Of a DNA stretch of 64,000 nucleotides, positions 7,757-16,516 are shown piece by piece (the first letter of the stretch is position 1; every line of letters begins with the position of its first letter). The notes beneath the pieces are model-generated. The model had not been told where the DNA came from. It was given only the letters and a program-made list of their open reading frames with translations, and ran no database searches. The DNA comes from Lysobacter niastensis. Lineage in GTDB: Bacteria; Pseudomonadota; Gammaproteobacteria; Xanthomonadales; Xanthomonadaceae. Both the position numbers and the translations under genes were made by a program. The stretch covers positions 326,395-390,394 of the forward strand of contig NZ_JADLZT010000006.1 in the NCBI RefSeq assembly GCF_015453285.1. Reading direction: 5' to 3'.

Positions 7757-9264
7757 GGTTCCTCCCCGACTCGGAAGACCTCCGTCTGCGTGCTTGCATA
7801 GCTGAGCGCGTACTCCAGTTCGCCCGGCGTTTGTGCGTGCACCTCGAACAAGGGCTCGCCGACACGAACGCGGTCCCCGAGGCGCAGGCGGCAGTCGATG
7901 CCGGCGCTCGGGCTGGCCGGCGCTCCTGCAAGTTTGGCGATCTTTGCCAAGCGGCGGTTGTCGATATCGAGGATAGAGCCGCCTCGCGTTGCCGCGATCG
8001 ATCGCACGTGTGGCGCCGCTTGCGGTTCCCGGAACCCGCCCTGGGCCTCGCAGATGGATAGGAACTTGCTTAATGCGGCTCCGCTTCGCAGGAGATCTTC
8101 AGCCCGTTGCCGTCCCGGGTACGAAGGCGTCCCTGGCACCAGATCGAGTAGAGCGGCGGCCAGAACGACCGCGCGCTCACGCAGGTCCGCCGGAGCATCT
8201 CCTGTACCGCGTAGTACCGCCAGCACGTCCCGGGCTTCCAGCGCGGGTCCGATGCCATACCCGACGGGCTGACGGCCGTCGGTCCGCATCAGGCCTAGCG
8301 ACAGTCCGGCCGCTTCAGCCGTGGCGCGCAACAGCGTCTCCAGGCGTTCGGCCGCCGCGGTCGAGCGCACCTTGGCAGTTGGCCCGACTGGCAGGTCGAT
8401 GAGGACATGGGAGGAGCCGGCGGCGATCTTCTTTGACAGGACGCTAGCCACAAGCTGCCCATCGCTGTCGAAATCCAGCGGACGCTCCACGCGAATCAAA
8501 ACGTCATCGGCTGGGCTGAGACGCACGGCTCCGCCCCACACGATGCAGCCACCCTCGCGCTCAACGACGCGGCGCATCGAGGCCGTGTCCAAGGCGACCG
8601 GGGCCATGACTTCCATGGTGTCGGCAGTACCGGCGGGGGAGGTGATCGCGCGCGACGACGTCTTTGGGATGCGATAGCCGGCGGCCGCGATAATCGCAAC
8701 CACAATCGGCGTGGTCCGGTTGCCAGGAAGCCCTCCGACGCAGTGCTTGTCGAGCACCGGACCCGCACCCCAGTCCAGGCGCTGCCCCACCGCGACCATG
8801 GCACGCGTCAGAGCGATGGTTTCGGCGCGGTCCAACCGCTCGCCTGCGCACGCTGTCACGAATGCGGCGAGTTCGATGTCCGCCAGCCGGTTGTTCAGCG
8901 TGTCCTGCATGAGGGCGAGGAAGTCTGGCTCCTGGAGCCGCTGGCCGAACACTTTGGCGCGCAGCGCGGGCGCGGAGGCTGCCGGTTCTGGGTGCTCGAA
9001 CGTCGCCCATGCCTCTGATCCAGGCGCCAACGCCGACCAGGCCGCTTCGGAGAGCGCCGCCGCGTCCAGCGCCAGCCAATCGTCGGTCACGACGTTGAGG
9101 GTGGCAACGAGCTCGCGACTGCCGCAGCGCATCAGTACCCGCGTCAGCGCCGAGAATCCCTCCGAGCGGCACACGGGGCAATCGCGGTGCATGTACACCA
9201 CGGGTTGCTGATAGGTGTCGATGCCCGCACGAAGCAAACGCAGGCGGTTGTGGTCATCGTTCAT
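7753..9264 (-). CDS. AMP/thymidine phosphorylase family protein
   Basis: This 503-residue protein belongs to the pyrimidine nucleoside phosphorylase superfamily but has the long N-terminal domain and length of archaeal AMP phosphorylases, which release the base and leave ribose 1,5-bisphosphate. Signatures include LDKHCVGGLPGNRTT (phosphate/substrate loop; GGxPGN is AMP-phosphorylase-like, whereas classical thymidine phosphorylase has GGVGDK) and SSRAITSPAGTADTMEV. The N-terminal part has an unusual CPVC pair (residues 29-32). The chosen ATG overlaps the preceding stop by four bases and is followed by the conserved domain; upstream open frame is antisense-like. It probably feeds phosphorylated ribose to the PRPP synthetase homologue and phosphoketolase-like enzyme downstream. 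Confidence 0.87.
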   Translation of the reverse strand: MNDDHNRLRLLRAGIDTYQQPVVYMHRDCPVCRSEGFSALTRVLMRCGSRELVATLNVVTDDWLALDAAALSEAAWSALAPGSEAWATFEHPEPAASAPALRAKVFGQRLQEPDFLALMQDTLNNRLADIELAAFVTACAGERLDRAETIALTRAMVAVGQRLDWGAGPVLDKHCVGGLPGNRTTPIVVAIIAAAGYRIPKTSSRAITSPAGTADTMEVMAPVALDTASMRRVVEREGGCIVWGGAVRLSPADDVLIRVERPLDFDSDGQLVASVLSKKIAAGSSHVLIDLPVGPTAKVRSTAAAERLETLLRATAEAAGLSLGLMRTDGRQPVGYGIGPALEARDVLAVLRGTGDAPADLRERAVVLAAALLDLVPGTPSYPGRQRAEDLLRSGAALSKFLSICEAQGGFREPQAAPHVRSIAATRGGSILDIDNRRLAKIAKLAGAPASPSAGIDCRLRLGDRVRVGEPLFEVHAQTPGELEYALSYASTQTEVFRVGEEP

Positions 9265-10643
9265 TGCGGAGCGTCCAGCGCAATGCGCTCGAGATGTTCC
9301 GGTGCGCGTGCATGCCACCCCAGTTCGCGCTCCACCCGGCCCCGCAATGCATCGGCGGCATCCGGCTCGCCGTGCGTGATATAGGTCATGCGCGGGTGTC
9401 GCTTGGCGCCCCGCATCCAATCCAGCAATTCGTTGGCGTCGGCATGGCCGGAGAAGCTTCCCAACTGCACGACCTCGGCTCTGATTGGCACTTCGCGGCC
9501 AAACATCCGCAGCCGCTCGGCGCCGCCGACCAGCGCGGCACCGCGGGTTCCGCCCGCTTGGTAGCCGGACAACAAGATGGCGTTGCGTGGATCCGGCCCG
9601 AAAGCCTCCAGATGATGGAGGACACGGCCGCCGGTCAGCATGCCGCTCGCCGAGAGGATGATCATGGGGCCGCGACGCTGATTGAGCGCCTTCGATTCAT
9701 CAACGGTACGCACCATCGAAGCCAGTTCGTACATCGCGCGACATTCCTCCAGGGTCACGTGGTGCTCATCATGGAACCGGTGGTAGATGTCGGTGGCGTC
9801 GATCGCCATCGGACTGTTGAGATAGACGGGTAGCGGCGGTATCTCCCCGCGTTGACGTAGACGCGCGATGTGCAGCATCAGGCCTTGGGCGCGACCGACG
9901 GCGAACGCAGGAATGACGATGACACCGCCTCGCGCTGCCACCCGGCGGATGACAGGCGCGAGTTCCGCCTCTGCATCGACGCGCGCGTGCGTCCGGTTTC
10001 CATAGGTCGACTCGCAGACCAGGACATCCGCCTGCTGGAGCGGAACCGGCGGATTCAGTAGCGGGTCGTGAACGCGCCCGAGGTCTCCGCTGAAATGCAC
10101 CAGCGTGTCTTCCAGCTCCAGGCTGATCTGGGCAGCGCCCAGCAGGTGGCCCGCCGGAACGAAGCGCGCCGCCACGCCTGGGGCTACCTCGAAGTCCTGA
10201 TTGAACGGCCTGGGATCGAAGTGACCCAACGCGGCCTCGGCATCTTCACCCGTGTACAACGCGGTCGGGTTTTCATGCTTGGAGTAGCCCGTCTTGCGGG
10301 CGTACTTGGCTTCCTCTTCCAGTAGGTGCCCACTGTCCGGGAGGAGCAGGGCGCACAGCTCGGCGGTCGCTGGCGTGCACAGAACCCGGCCGCGAAATCC
10401 GTTGCGTACCAAGGCCGGCAGGTAACCCGAGTGATCGAGGTGAGCATGGGTCAACAGCACCGTATCGATCGTGTGGGGCGGCACCGGAAACTCCGCGCGA
10501 TTGCGCTCGCGCAACTGCTTGTAGCCCTGAAACAAGCCGCAATCGATCAGGAGTCGCTTCCCGTCGGCTTCGACCAGATAGCGCGACCCCGTGACGGTCG
10601 CGGCGGCGCCGAGGAACTGCAGGGTAGACGGTGACGTTGCCAC
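9261..10643 (-). CDS. Beta-CASP metallo-beta-lactamase fold RNase-like protein
   Basis: A 460-residue member of the CPSF/Ysh1-like exonuclease group (COG1236 type). The metallo-beta-lactamase core shows GAAATVTGSRYLVE, DCGLFQG and the metal motif THAHLDHSG (residues 65-73). The beta-CASP part has the acidic VCESTYGNR, the NSPMAID strand, SASGMLTGGR, QLGSFSGHAD and a terminal THGEPDAADAL. Such enzymes process or degrade RNA with two Zn2+ ions. The GTG at 10643 was chosen because GGGAGAG precedes it by a good distance and it starts right at the conserved domain. Its stop overlaps the phosphorylase ATG by four bases, linking RNA cleavage to nucleotide catabolism. Confidence 0.88.
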   Translation of the reverse strand: MATSPSTLQFLGAAATVTGSRYLVEADGKRLLIDCGLFQGYKQLRERNRAEFPVPPHTIDTVLLTHAHLDHSGYLPALVRNGFRGRVLCTPATAELCALLLPDSGHLLEEEAKYARKTGYSKHENPTALYTGEDAEAALGHFDPRPFNQDFEVAPGVAARFVPAGHLLGAAQISLELEDTLVHFSGDLGRVHDPLLNPPVPLQQADVLVCESTYGNRTHARVDAEAELAPVIRRVAARGGVIVIPAFAVGRAQGLMLHIARLRQRGEIPPLPVYLNSPMAIDATDIYHRFHDEHHVTLEECRAMYELASMVRTVDESKALNQRRGPMIILSASGMLTGGRVLHHLEAFGPDPRNAILLSGYQAGGTRGAALVGGAERLRMFGREVPIRAEVVQLGSFSGHADANELLDWMRGAKRHPRMTYITHGEPDAADALRGRVERELGWHARAPEHLERIALDAPQ

Positions 10644-10721
10644 GGATGCTCTCCCAGATTTCAGTTCAGGTTGTCGTAGCAGAATGCGAGGTGCCCCCGG
10701 TTCCGGACAGGGGAGCGGCAC

Positions 10722-13154
10722 TTATGGTGCAACTCCCTCCGCCGACCGAGTGGAGCCTGGCTCGCCGGGAGCGACAGAGGCTGCCTCGTCCATCCGCAAA
10801 CGTCGCAGCAACAGGGCATTGACCGCGACGATCACCGAGCTTCCCGACATGGAAAGTGCAGCGATCTCGGGCGACAGAACGAATGGATACAACACGCCAG
10901 CGGCCAGCGGGAAGGCGACCACGTTGTAGCCCACCGCCCACCACAAGTTCTGGTGCATTTTTCGCAGTGTTCCGCGAGCGATCGTGATGGCTTGAACCAC
11001 GTCGTAAGGATCGCTGCGCATCAGCACGATGTCGGCGCTGTCGATCGCTACATCGGTTCCCGCCCCAATTGCAAAACCCACGTCCGCCTGGGTCAGCGCA
11101 GGAGCGTCATTGACGCCGTCACCGACCATGCCGACACGTCGGCCTTGGGCCTGGAGCTTTCTCACTTCATCGGCTTTGCCACCAGGCAGGACGTCGGCCA
11201 ACACGATGTCGATACCCAGTTCCATCGCCACGCGCTCAGCGGTCGGTCGGTTGTCTCCGGTGATCATCGCGACCTTGACGGAGCGTTGGTGCAGGGCCTT
11301 GATGGTCGCCAACGACGAGGGACGGATCGCGTCAGCGATCGCGAAAAGGCCGACCAATCCGCGTTCCTGACCAACATAGACTACGGTGCGTCCTGCACCC
11401 TGCAGCCGTTCGGCCGCATCCGCCATCTGTGTCAAGTCCACACCGGACTGGGTCATCAGAATTCGATTCCCCAACACGACCCGTTGTCCGCCAACCGTTC
11501 CGGTGGCCCCCTGTCCGTCGATGTTGGTGAACCCTTCAGCACGCACAGGCGCGGGACCGGTCCGCGCAAGAATCGCGACTGCCAGTGGGTGCTCGGAATG
11601 CGCTTCCACGGCAGCGGCCAGTGCGAACAGTTCCTCTTTCGTGCGGCCGGGCGCAACGACGAGATCGACTACCTCAGGCCGCCCCACCGTGAGAGTTCCG
11701 GTTTTATCGAAGATCACGACATCGAGCCTTGCACTTTGTTCGATGGCTTCCGCGTGCTTGAACAGAATCCCGTGCTTCGCGCCCATGCCCGTGCCAATCA
11801 TGATGGCCATGGGCGTCGCCAGACCCAGAGCATCGGGGCAGGCAATCACGAAGACAGTGATCGTGAGCGTAAGCGCGAACAGCAGCGACTGACCGATCCA
11901 CCAGAACCAGGCGGCAAACGTCAGCAGGCCGATGGCGATGGCTGCCAGTACCAGCCACTGCGATGCGCGGTCGGCCAGTAGCTGTGCCGGGGCTTTGGAG
12001 TTCTGCGCCTCCTGGACCAGCTTGATGATCTGAGCCAAGGCGGTCTCGGACCCCACCTTGGTGGCTCGATAAGCAAAGGCGCCGCTTTTGTTGATGGCTC
12101 CACCCACGACCAGGCTGCCAGGATCCTTGCGTATGGGCATCGACTCGCCGGTCAACATCGACTCGTCGACTTGCGAGCTGCCCTCCATGACCTGTCCGTC
12201 CACCGGAATCTTGGAGCCAGGGCGAACCACGACGATGTCATCGACGACGACATCGGCCGTGGATACCTCGACTTCGACATTGTCGCGTCGCACGACGGCG
12301 CGTGGTGGAGAGAGCCTCAGCAATGCTCGTAAAGCATCGGACGCCCCGGCTCGCGCCCGCATCTCCAGCCAGTGCCCCAGCAGGATGAAGGTCAGCAACA
12401 CGGCGGAGGCTTCGTAGAAGTTGGGGCCCTCGAACAAGAACGTGGTGCCGATGCTGAAGCTGTACCCGGTGCCTACACTCAGCAGAACAAGCACCGCCAT
12501 GTCGAACACGCCGTGGCGCAGCGAACGGATTGCGGCGGTGAAGAACGGCCAGCCGGGATAGAGAACTGCGCCGGATCCGAGCAGGAACAGCCAGATGTTG
12601 GTATCCAGCCCGAATGGGACAGGAGGCGGCGCCATCAGCCCCATCGGCGACCAGAGAAACACCGGGATGGCAAAGATCAGTGCGACGACGAAGCGGCGTT
12701 GCATGTCGCGAGCGGCGGCATGGAGGTCGCCGCCGTGATGCATGCCTTCGTGTGCATCGTGGGCCATATGGGCTTTGTGGGCAGGCGCTGTCGCGGCGGC
12801 CATGCCAGGCACTGCAGGCTCCGGTGCGCGATCGATGTGTGCGGCAGGAGCCCTTGCGTCTGGCAGATGGCCGAAGTGGGGCGCATGCGCCATGGGCTCG
12901 TGCTTGGCGGGCCCATCGATTGCGGAATCGCCGCAGGAAAACCCTTCTGCGCGTATCGCATGGGCTATCTGCCCCGGCGTCAGCCTCGCCGGGTCGTAGT
13001 CCACTTTCAGGGTGCCGGCCGAGAAATTGGCGCTCGCCGCAAGAACGCCTGGGAGTGCCGCCACGCTGCGCTCGATCGTGGCGGCACACCCGACGGTGCA
13101 CATCTTGCCAACCGGCCAGACGCGCGTCCGCAGCCCTGCATTGATCCCGTTCAA
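10722..13154 (-). CDS. Copper-type heavy-metal P1B ATPase with CPD motif
   Basis: An 810-residue inner-membrane metal pump. The order is an N-terminal HMA-like domain (residues 12-75), a His/Met-rich linker (84-145), membrane helices, actuator loop LTGES, the membrane metal motif CPD (439-441), phosphorylation site DKTGT (483-487), SEHPLA, MITGDN and [11 protein letters not shown]. Two oddities stand out: the membrane motif is CPDALG instead of CPC or CPH, and the N-domain cysteines are spaced C-x3-C (KMCTVGC) rather than C-x2-C. The His-rich linker recalls CopB-type pumps, so copper is likely, but specificity is uncertain. Translation probably starts at TTG, which overlaps the methyltransferase stop by four bases (TTGA). 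Confidence 0.92.
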   Translation of the reverse strand: MNGINAGLRTRVWPVGKMCTVGCAATIERSVAALPGVLAASANFSAGTLKVDYDPARLTPGQIAHAIRAEGFSCGDSAIDGPAKHEPMAHAPHFGHLPDARAPAAHIDRAPEPAVPGMAAATAPAHKAHMAHDAHEGMHHGGDLHAAARDMQRRFVVALIFAIPVFLWSPMGLMAPPPVPFGLDTNIWLFLLGSGAVLYPGWPFFTAAIRSLRHGVFDMAVLVLLSVGTGYSFSIGTTFLFEGPNFYEASAVLLTFILLGHWLEMRARAGASDALRALLRLSPPRAVVRRDNVEVEVSTADVVVDDIVVVRPGSKIPVDGQVMEGSSQVDESMLTGESMPIRKDPGSLVVGGAINKSGAFAYRATKVGSETALAQIIKLVQEAQNSKAPAQLLADRASQWLVLAAIAIGLLTFAAWFWWIGQSLLFALTLTITVFVIACPDALGLATPMAIMIGTGMGAKHGILFKHAEAIEQSARLDVVIFDKTGTLTVGRPEVVDLVVAPGRTKEELFALAAAVEAHSEHPLAVAILARTGPAPVRAEGFTNIDGQGATGTVGGQRVVLGNRILMTQSGVDLTQMADAAERLQGAGRTVVYVGQERGLVGLFAIADAIRPSSLATIKALHQRSVKVAMITGDNRPTAERVAMELGIDIVLADVLPGGKADEVRKLQAQGRRVGMVGDGVNDAPALTQADVGFAIGAGTDVAIDSADIVLMRSDPYDVVQAITIARGTLRKMHQNLWWAVGYNVVAFPLAAGVLYPFVLSPEIAALSMSGSSVIVAVNALLLRRLRMDEAASVAPGEPGSTRSAEGVAP

Positions 13155-13813
13155 AGTGCGGCTCCGGCATTATCGGCTGGCCGACGGCGGTGCGGGACGA
13201 AGCGCGGCACCTCGGTCATGTACCGGGCGTAAGCATCGCCGAACCTCCTGAGGCTTTCACGCTCCTCCGTAATGGAAAGGCGCGCATAAACCCACACCAG
13301 GATCGGGTACATGGCCAGAGTCGGCAGGGTTGGCCATTGCAGCAGGAAGCCCGTCATGATCAGGAAAAAACCGACGTACTGAGGGTGACGGATCCGTGCA
13401 TAAATCCCTTCGCGGGCGACCCGGTCTTCGCGCTGGGCTTGGTACAGGACCGGCCACGCTTCTGCCAGCACCCAGAAGCCCCAGGCAATGAGCACAAAAC
13501 TGGCGATATGGAACGGGCCGAAGTGCGGATTCACTTTCCAGCCGAACATCATCTCGAACAGGTGGCCGGCGTCATGGCTGAGCCAGTTGACTTCGGGGAA
13601 CTTGGATGAGAGCCATCCGGACAAGAGGAAAAGTGTCAACGGGAAGCCGTACATCTCGGCGAAGAGGGCGACAATGAACGCCGAAAACAGACCGAGGTTG
13701 CGCCAGTCACGCCCATTGAGCGGCTTGTAGAAGCTCCATGCGAAGAAGATGAAGAAGGCCGCGTTGATGATGGCCAGGCCCCAAAGGCCGTAGCCGGGAA
13801 TGGTCGGGCTCAT
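13151..13813 (-). CDS. Isoprenylcysteine carboxyl methyltransferase-like membrane protein
   Basis: This 220-residue polytopic protein has about five membrane helices and the C-terminal ICMT/PEMT signature: [21 protein letters not shown] followed by [23 protein letters not shown], the SAM-binding end of the family. Members methylate small or lipid-linked substrates at the membrane; the substrate here is unknown. The ATG has GGAGGGG just upstream and overlaps the preceding DUF2933 stop by four bases (ATGA). Copies of this gene are often seen next to copper pumps and DUF2933 genes in metal-resistance clusters, so a role in metal tolerance is plausible but not shown. Confidence 0.82.
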   Translation of the reverse strand: MSPTIPGYGLWGLAIINAAFFIFFAWSFYKPLNGRDWRNLGLFSAFIVALFAEMYGFPLTLFLLSGWLSSKFPEVNWLSHDAGHLFEMMFGWKVNPHFGPFHIASFVLIAWGFWVLAEAWPVLYQAQREDRVAREGIYARIRHPQYVGFFLIMTGFLLQWPTLPTLAMYPILVWVYARLSITEERESLRRFGDAYARYMTEVPRFVPHRRRPADNAGAAL

Positions 13814-14136
13814 GGTTCCCCTCCATGTCGATGGGGGCTTTCTGCAGTGTTTTCGACGCGTCCTGATCCGAGAGCGTCGGTTCCTTTTGGCTTGGGCGGA
13901 CTTTGATGAGAGCCATGACCGCCATGGCCATGCCCAAAGAGATGGATCAACGGGCACGCGGCCAGCAGCAGCCAAGGCAGATAGGGAATGCCCAATGCGA
14001 CGTGGGCACGGTGTTCGGTCAGCAGGTAGTACGCGCCGATCGCGAGCAGGAGCCAGAAACCAAGGCGCACCTGCCACGGACGTTCGGGCCGGGGACCATC
14101 GACGTAGATCCGCCCCTCTGAAGTTTTGCCTCGCAT
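13810..14136 (-). CDS. DUF2933 family membrane protein
   Basis: A 108-residue protein with two membrane helices in the middle. The stretch YYLLTEHRAHVALGIPYLPW followed by LLLAACPLIHLFGHGHGGHG matches the DUF2933 pattern of a helix pair ending in a His/Gly-rich cytoplasmic or periplasmic tail. That tail (HGHGGHGSH) and the terminal HRHGG could bind Cu or another soft metal. The ATG is preceded by AAGGAGACACC. It overlaps the ICMT-like gene by four bases and heads the intact part of the metal/phosphoketolase operon. The function of DUF2933 is not known to me beyond association with metal resistance. Confidence 0.8.
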   Translation of the reverse strand: MRGKTSEGRIYVDGPRPERPWQVRLGFWLLLAIGAYYLLTEHRAHVALGIPYLPWLLLAACPLIHLFGHGHGGHGSHQSPPKPKGTDALGSGRVENTAESPHRHGGEP

Positions 14137-14254
14137 GACGGTGTCTCCTTTACGGATGACCAAGTAGCGGCAAAGCGTTTGCACCTGTGGCGACCAAGAA
14201 GCCGCGCTAAGCGCTGCGTCGCGAACCACACGGTGTCACGGTCAACCAGGCGAC

Positions 14255-14574
14255 TCAGATCAGCAACAGAGCAGCCGGATGAGCGGTGGGTCGGTGCCAA
14301 GCGGCGAGGCGAGGGAACTCGGGCGGGGGGGCGTGCTGGCCTGGCAGCAGAACGATGGTGCCAGCGAGCGTCCGGTCAGGCGGGAGAGCCGGGATCGAGG
14401 GGACACGCGCGACATCATTGCTCTGGTCCCCGAAGGCGCAATGCGCCGCGCACATTGGGTCTCCTCCAGCATGCGTCCCTCCGCGGTGATGGCAGTCCGC
14501 CTCTGCAGCAGCAGCCCGACGATCGCGAGGATCGCGAAGCGATCACGCAATGAATGGCGTCGGAAGCGCTTCAT
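14255..14574 (-). pseudogene. Frameshifted small Cys/His-rich secreted metal protein
   Basis: Two frames together describe one protein. The first begins MKRFRRHSLRDRFAILAIVG and then LLLQ, a signal-like start. After the CTGCTGCTGCAG run the sense passes to another frame reading AEADCHHRGGTHAGGDPMC, then AAHCAFGDQSNDVARVPSIP, and ends in HPAALLLI. The second part matches the layout of the intact protein at 22544-22939 (C-x-x-H-C, then a Pro-rich middle and a hydrophobic end). A one-base slip in the repeat, or a sequencing error, would explain the break. It lies first in the leftward operon, just after an ANR/FNR box. Confidence 0.5.
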
Positions 14575-14611
14575 GGCACTGGAAAAGTACTCCGCTGACC
14601 CCGTCGCGTTC

Positions 14612-14625
14612 TTGATTTGGATCAA
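14612..14625. promoter_or_regulatory. ANR/FNR box (perfect TTGAT-N4-ATCAA)
   Basis: The palindrome TTGATTTGGATCAA matches the FNR/ANR consensus exactly. For leftward transcription its centre lies 41.5 bases before position 14577, and a TACTTT hexamer (14589-14584) falls at the expected -10 place, the classic class II activator layout. For the rightward gene at 14690 no good -10 is placed so well. Oxygen-limited activation of the leftward metal/phosphoketolase operon is therefore the most likely role; the TSS would lie only three bases before the ATG at 14574. Confidence 0.75.
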
Positions 14626-14689
14626 ATGAGCGGCGTGGGGAGGGCGGAGTTTCGGGGTAGAGTGATATTTCCCTCCAATCCCGCCAGCC

Positions 14690-16000
14690 ATGAACGCGGA
14701 TACGTCGGCTTTCCGGCCAGTGCCATGCGAATCCCTTTGCGCGGCGACGTCGTCGATGGACGCCCTGAACAGGGAGTGTTTCTGCATCGCCATCGAGCCT
14801 GGCGTGATGCGGAATGTTGTCGCCGCGGCCATTGGCGAACATGGCCTGCCTTCGGCGTTGGCCGAGTCGCACGCGCACCTGTTCTCCGCCCTTCCGGTAT
14901 ACCTGCGCCGGCGCCATCTTAGGCAGGTGGAACACGTGATTTCCGCCATCGAGCAGGTCGTTGCGCTGCCCGGCTATCAGCGGGCCGCATTGCAGTGGGC
15001 CCCGGACATCGCGCAATTCGACCCCGGCTCGCCTGGCGGCCTGTTGGGGTTCGATTTCCATCTGACCAACGACGGCCCACGTCTGATCGAAATCAACACC
15101 AACCCGGGTGGTATTTTGCTGAATGCCCTGCTCGGGCAAGCGCAACGCGTATGCATGCCGGATGTAGTCCAGTCGCCCACCAACGTGGCAACGGCGGAGG
15201 AGCGGGTCCTGCAGGTGATGCTGGAGGAATGGCGGTGCCAGCGCGGTTCCGCGCCGCTCAACCTGGTCGCGATCGTCGATGAGGAGCCGGAGCAGCAGTA
15301 CCTGTATCCGGAGTTCTTGTTGTTCCGCCAGCTTTTCCGGGCGCACGGAATTGATGCCGTCATTTGCGATTCGCAGGACTTGGTCCGGGAGCCAGGGCGT
15401 GTGTCGCTCGGTGGCCGGCCGGTGGACATGATCTACAACCGGTTGACCGACTTCTCGTTGTCAGAACCGCGCCATGGCGTCGTACGGGCCGCGTATCTGG
15501 CGGGCGACCTGGTGCTGACTCCACACCCGAGGGCACACGCCATCTATGCCGACAAACGGAATTTCACCTTGCTCGGCGACCGGGCGTTCCTCGCCCAGGC
15601 GGGTGCAGGCGACGCGGAGATCGATGTCCTGTCTGGCGCCATTCCAGAAACGGTAGTGGTGACACCAAGCAACCGCGACACCCTGTGGGAACGCCGGCGA
15701 GAGTTGTTCTTCAAGCCTGCGGCGGGATTCGGCGGAAAGGCGAGCTATCGCGGCGACAAGCTGACACGCCGGATCTGGAACGACCTTGCCACCGGAACCT
15801 GCATTGCACAGCGGGTTATCCCGCCAAGCATTCGTCATGTCGGCATCAACGAACCGCTGAAGTCCGATATTCGCTGCTATGCCTACCGGGGGCAGCCGAT
15901 CCTCTATGCGGCGCGCCTCTATCAGGGGCAAACAACCAACTTCCGCACACCCGGCGGCGGATTCGCTCCGGTGCTGACTTCATCGGCCCCTGACAGCTGA
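14690..16000 (+). CDS. ATP-grasp-like ligase, motifs in permuted order
   Basis: A 436-residue protein whose motifs are those of ATP-grasp enzymes but in circularly permuted order. The metal-binding acidic/asparagine motif GPRLIEINTNPGG comes early (about residue 130), while the ATP-lysine and glycine-rich loop LFFKPAAGFGGKASYRG and the strand CIAQRVIPPS come late (about 340-375), followed by SDIRCYAY. Such permuted ATP-grasp proteins (glutathionylspermidine-synthetase-like fold) join a carboxylate to an amine or thiol. The substrate is unknown. The start ATG lacks a clear ribosome site; an in-frame ATG at 14756 is an alternative. It is divergent from the phosphoketolase operon across an ANR/FNR box. 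Confidence 0.7.
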   Translation: MNADTSAFRPVPCESLCAATSSMDALNRECFCIAIEPGVMRNVVAAAIGEHGLPSALAESHAHLFSALPVYLRRRHLRQVEHVISAIEQVVALPGYQRAALQWAPDIAQFDPGSPGGLLGFDFHLTNDGPRLIEINTNPGGILLNALLGQAQRVCMPDVVQSPTNVATAEERVLQVMLEEWRCQRGSAPLNLVAIVDEEPEQQYLYPEFLLFRQLFRAHGIDAVICDSQDLVREPGRVSLGGRPVDMIYNRLTDFSLSEPRHGVVRAAYLAGDLVLTPHPRAHAIYADKRNFTLLGDRAFLAQAGAGDAEIDVLSGAIPETVVVTPSNRDTLWERRRELFFKPAAGFGGKASYRGDKLTRRIWNDLATGTCIAQRVIPPSIRHVGINEPLKSDIRCYAYRGQPILYAARLYQGQTTNFRTPGGGFAPVLTSSAPDS

Positions 16001-16037
16001 CTCGGCTTGGAGGGGGGGCGTCCGGGCTGGCCATGTT

Positions 16038-16051
16038 TTGATCCAGATCAA
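16038..16051. promoter_or_regulatory. ANR/FNR box upstream of the DUF5676 gene
   Basis: TTGATCCAGATCAA is a perfect consensus palindrome. Its centre is 63 bases before the downstream ATG. A class II start would fall near 16086, with an AT-rich AAAATAT stretch at the -10 place and GGAGGG as ribosome site after it. Low-oxygen activation of the DUF5676 gene is the simplest reading. Confidence 0.72.
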
Positions 16052-16107
16052 GGCGTGTCAACACCAACGCGGCAAAATATGGCTGGCATTCTGCGGAGGG
16101 TTCGGTC

Positions 16108-16380
16108 ATGCCACTTTCGCCTTTTCGCACCGGTGCGGCTTTCGCATTGACGATCGCTGTCCTTTACCTTGCTTGCGTCCTGCTGGTCATGGTGGCGCCT
16201 GGCGTGGTGTTGGGAATCTTCTCGACTTGGGTGCACGGCCTCAACCTCGAGCCCCTTACGATCAATCCACCACCGCTGAATCCCGCACGCGCAGCGCTCG
16301 GGCTTGTGTTGATCTCTGGCTACGCATTCATAGCCGGCACGGTATATGGCGTAGTGCGGCGGTGGTTGACACCCGCCTGA
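16108..16380 (+). CDS. DUF5676 family membrane protein
   Basis: A 90-residue protein with two membrane helices: one near residues 8-30 (AFALTIAVLYLACVLLVMVA) and one near 60-82, joined by a segment with STWVHGLNLEPL. This arrangement matches the DUF5676 family of small inner-membrane proteins found in metal-resistance and anaerobic gene clusters. Its biochemical role is unknown. A good ribosome site (GGAGGG) precedes the ATG and a perfect ANR/FNR box precedes that. It converges with cusA, so it is a single-gene unit. Confidence 0.78.
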   Translation: MPLSPFRTGAAFALTIAVLYLACVLLVMVAPGVVLGIFSTWVHGLNLEPLTINPPPLNPARAALGLVLISGYAFIAGTVYGVVRRWLTPA

Positions 16381-16451
16381 TAGGATTCTCCAGCACGCCT
16401 CGATAGCGTCGCTCCACCGCATGTAGATTCTGCCCGGCTTGCGGCGTTGTC

Positions 16452-16476
16452 GCTGGCAGCGGATGGCGCTGCCAGC
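16452..16476. terminator. Perfect 9-bp hairpin between convergent genes
   Basis: GCTGGCAGC and GCTGCCAGC form a perfect nine-base stem with a seven-base loop in the 136-base gap between the converging DUF5676 and cusA genes. Neither side has a U-tract, so intrinsic termination is only possible; the placement is what suggests it. Confidence 0.35.
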
Positions 16477-16516
16477 TCCGGCCTAGTGGTTGAAGTGAGC
16501 GAACCAGACGCGCCGC

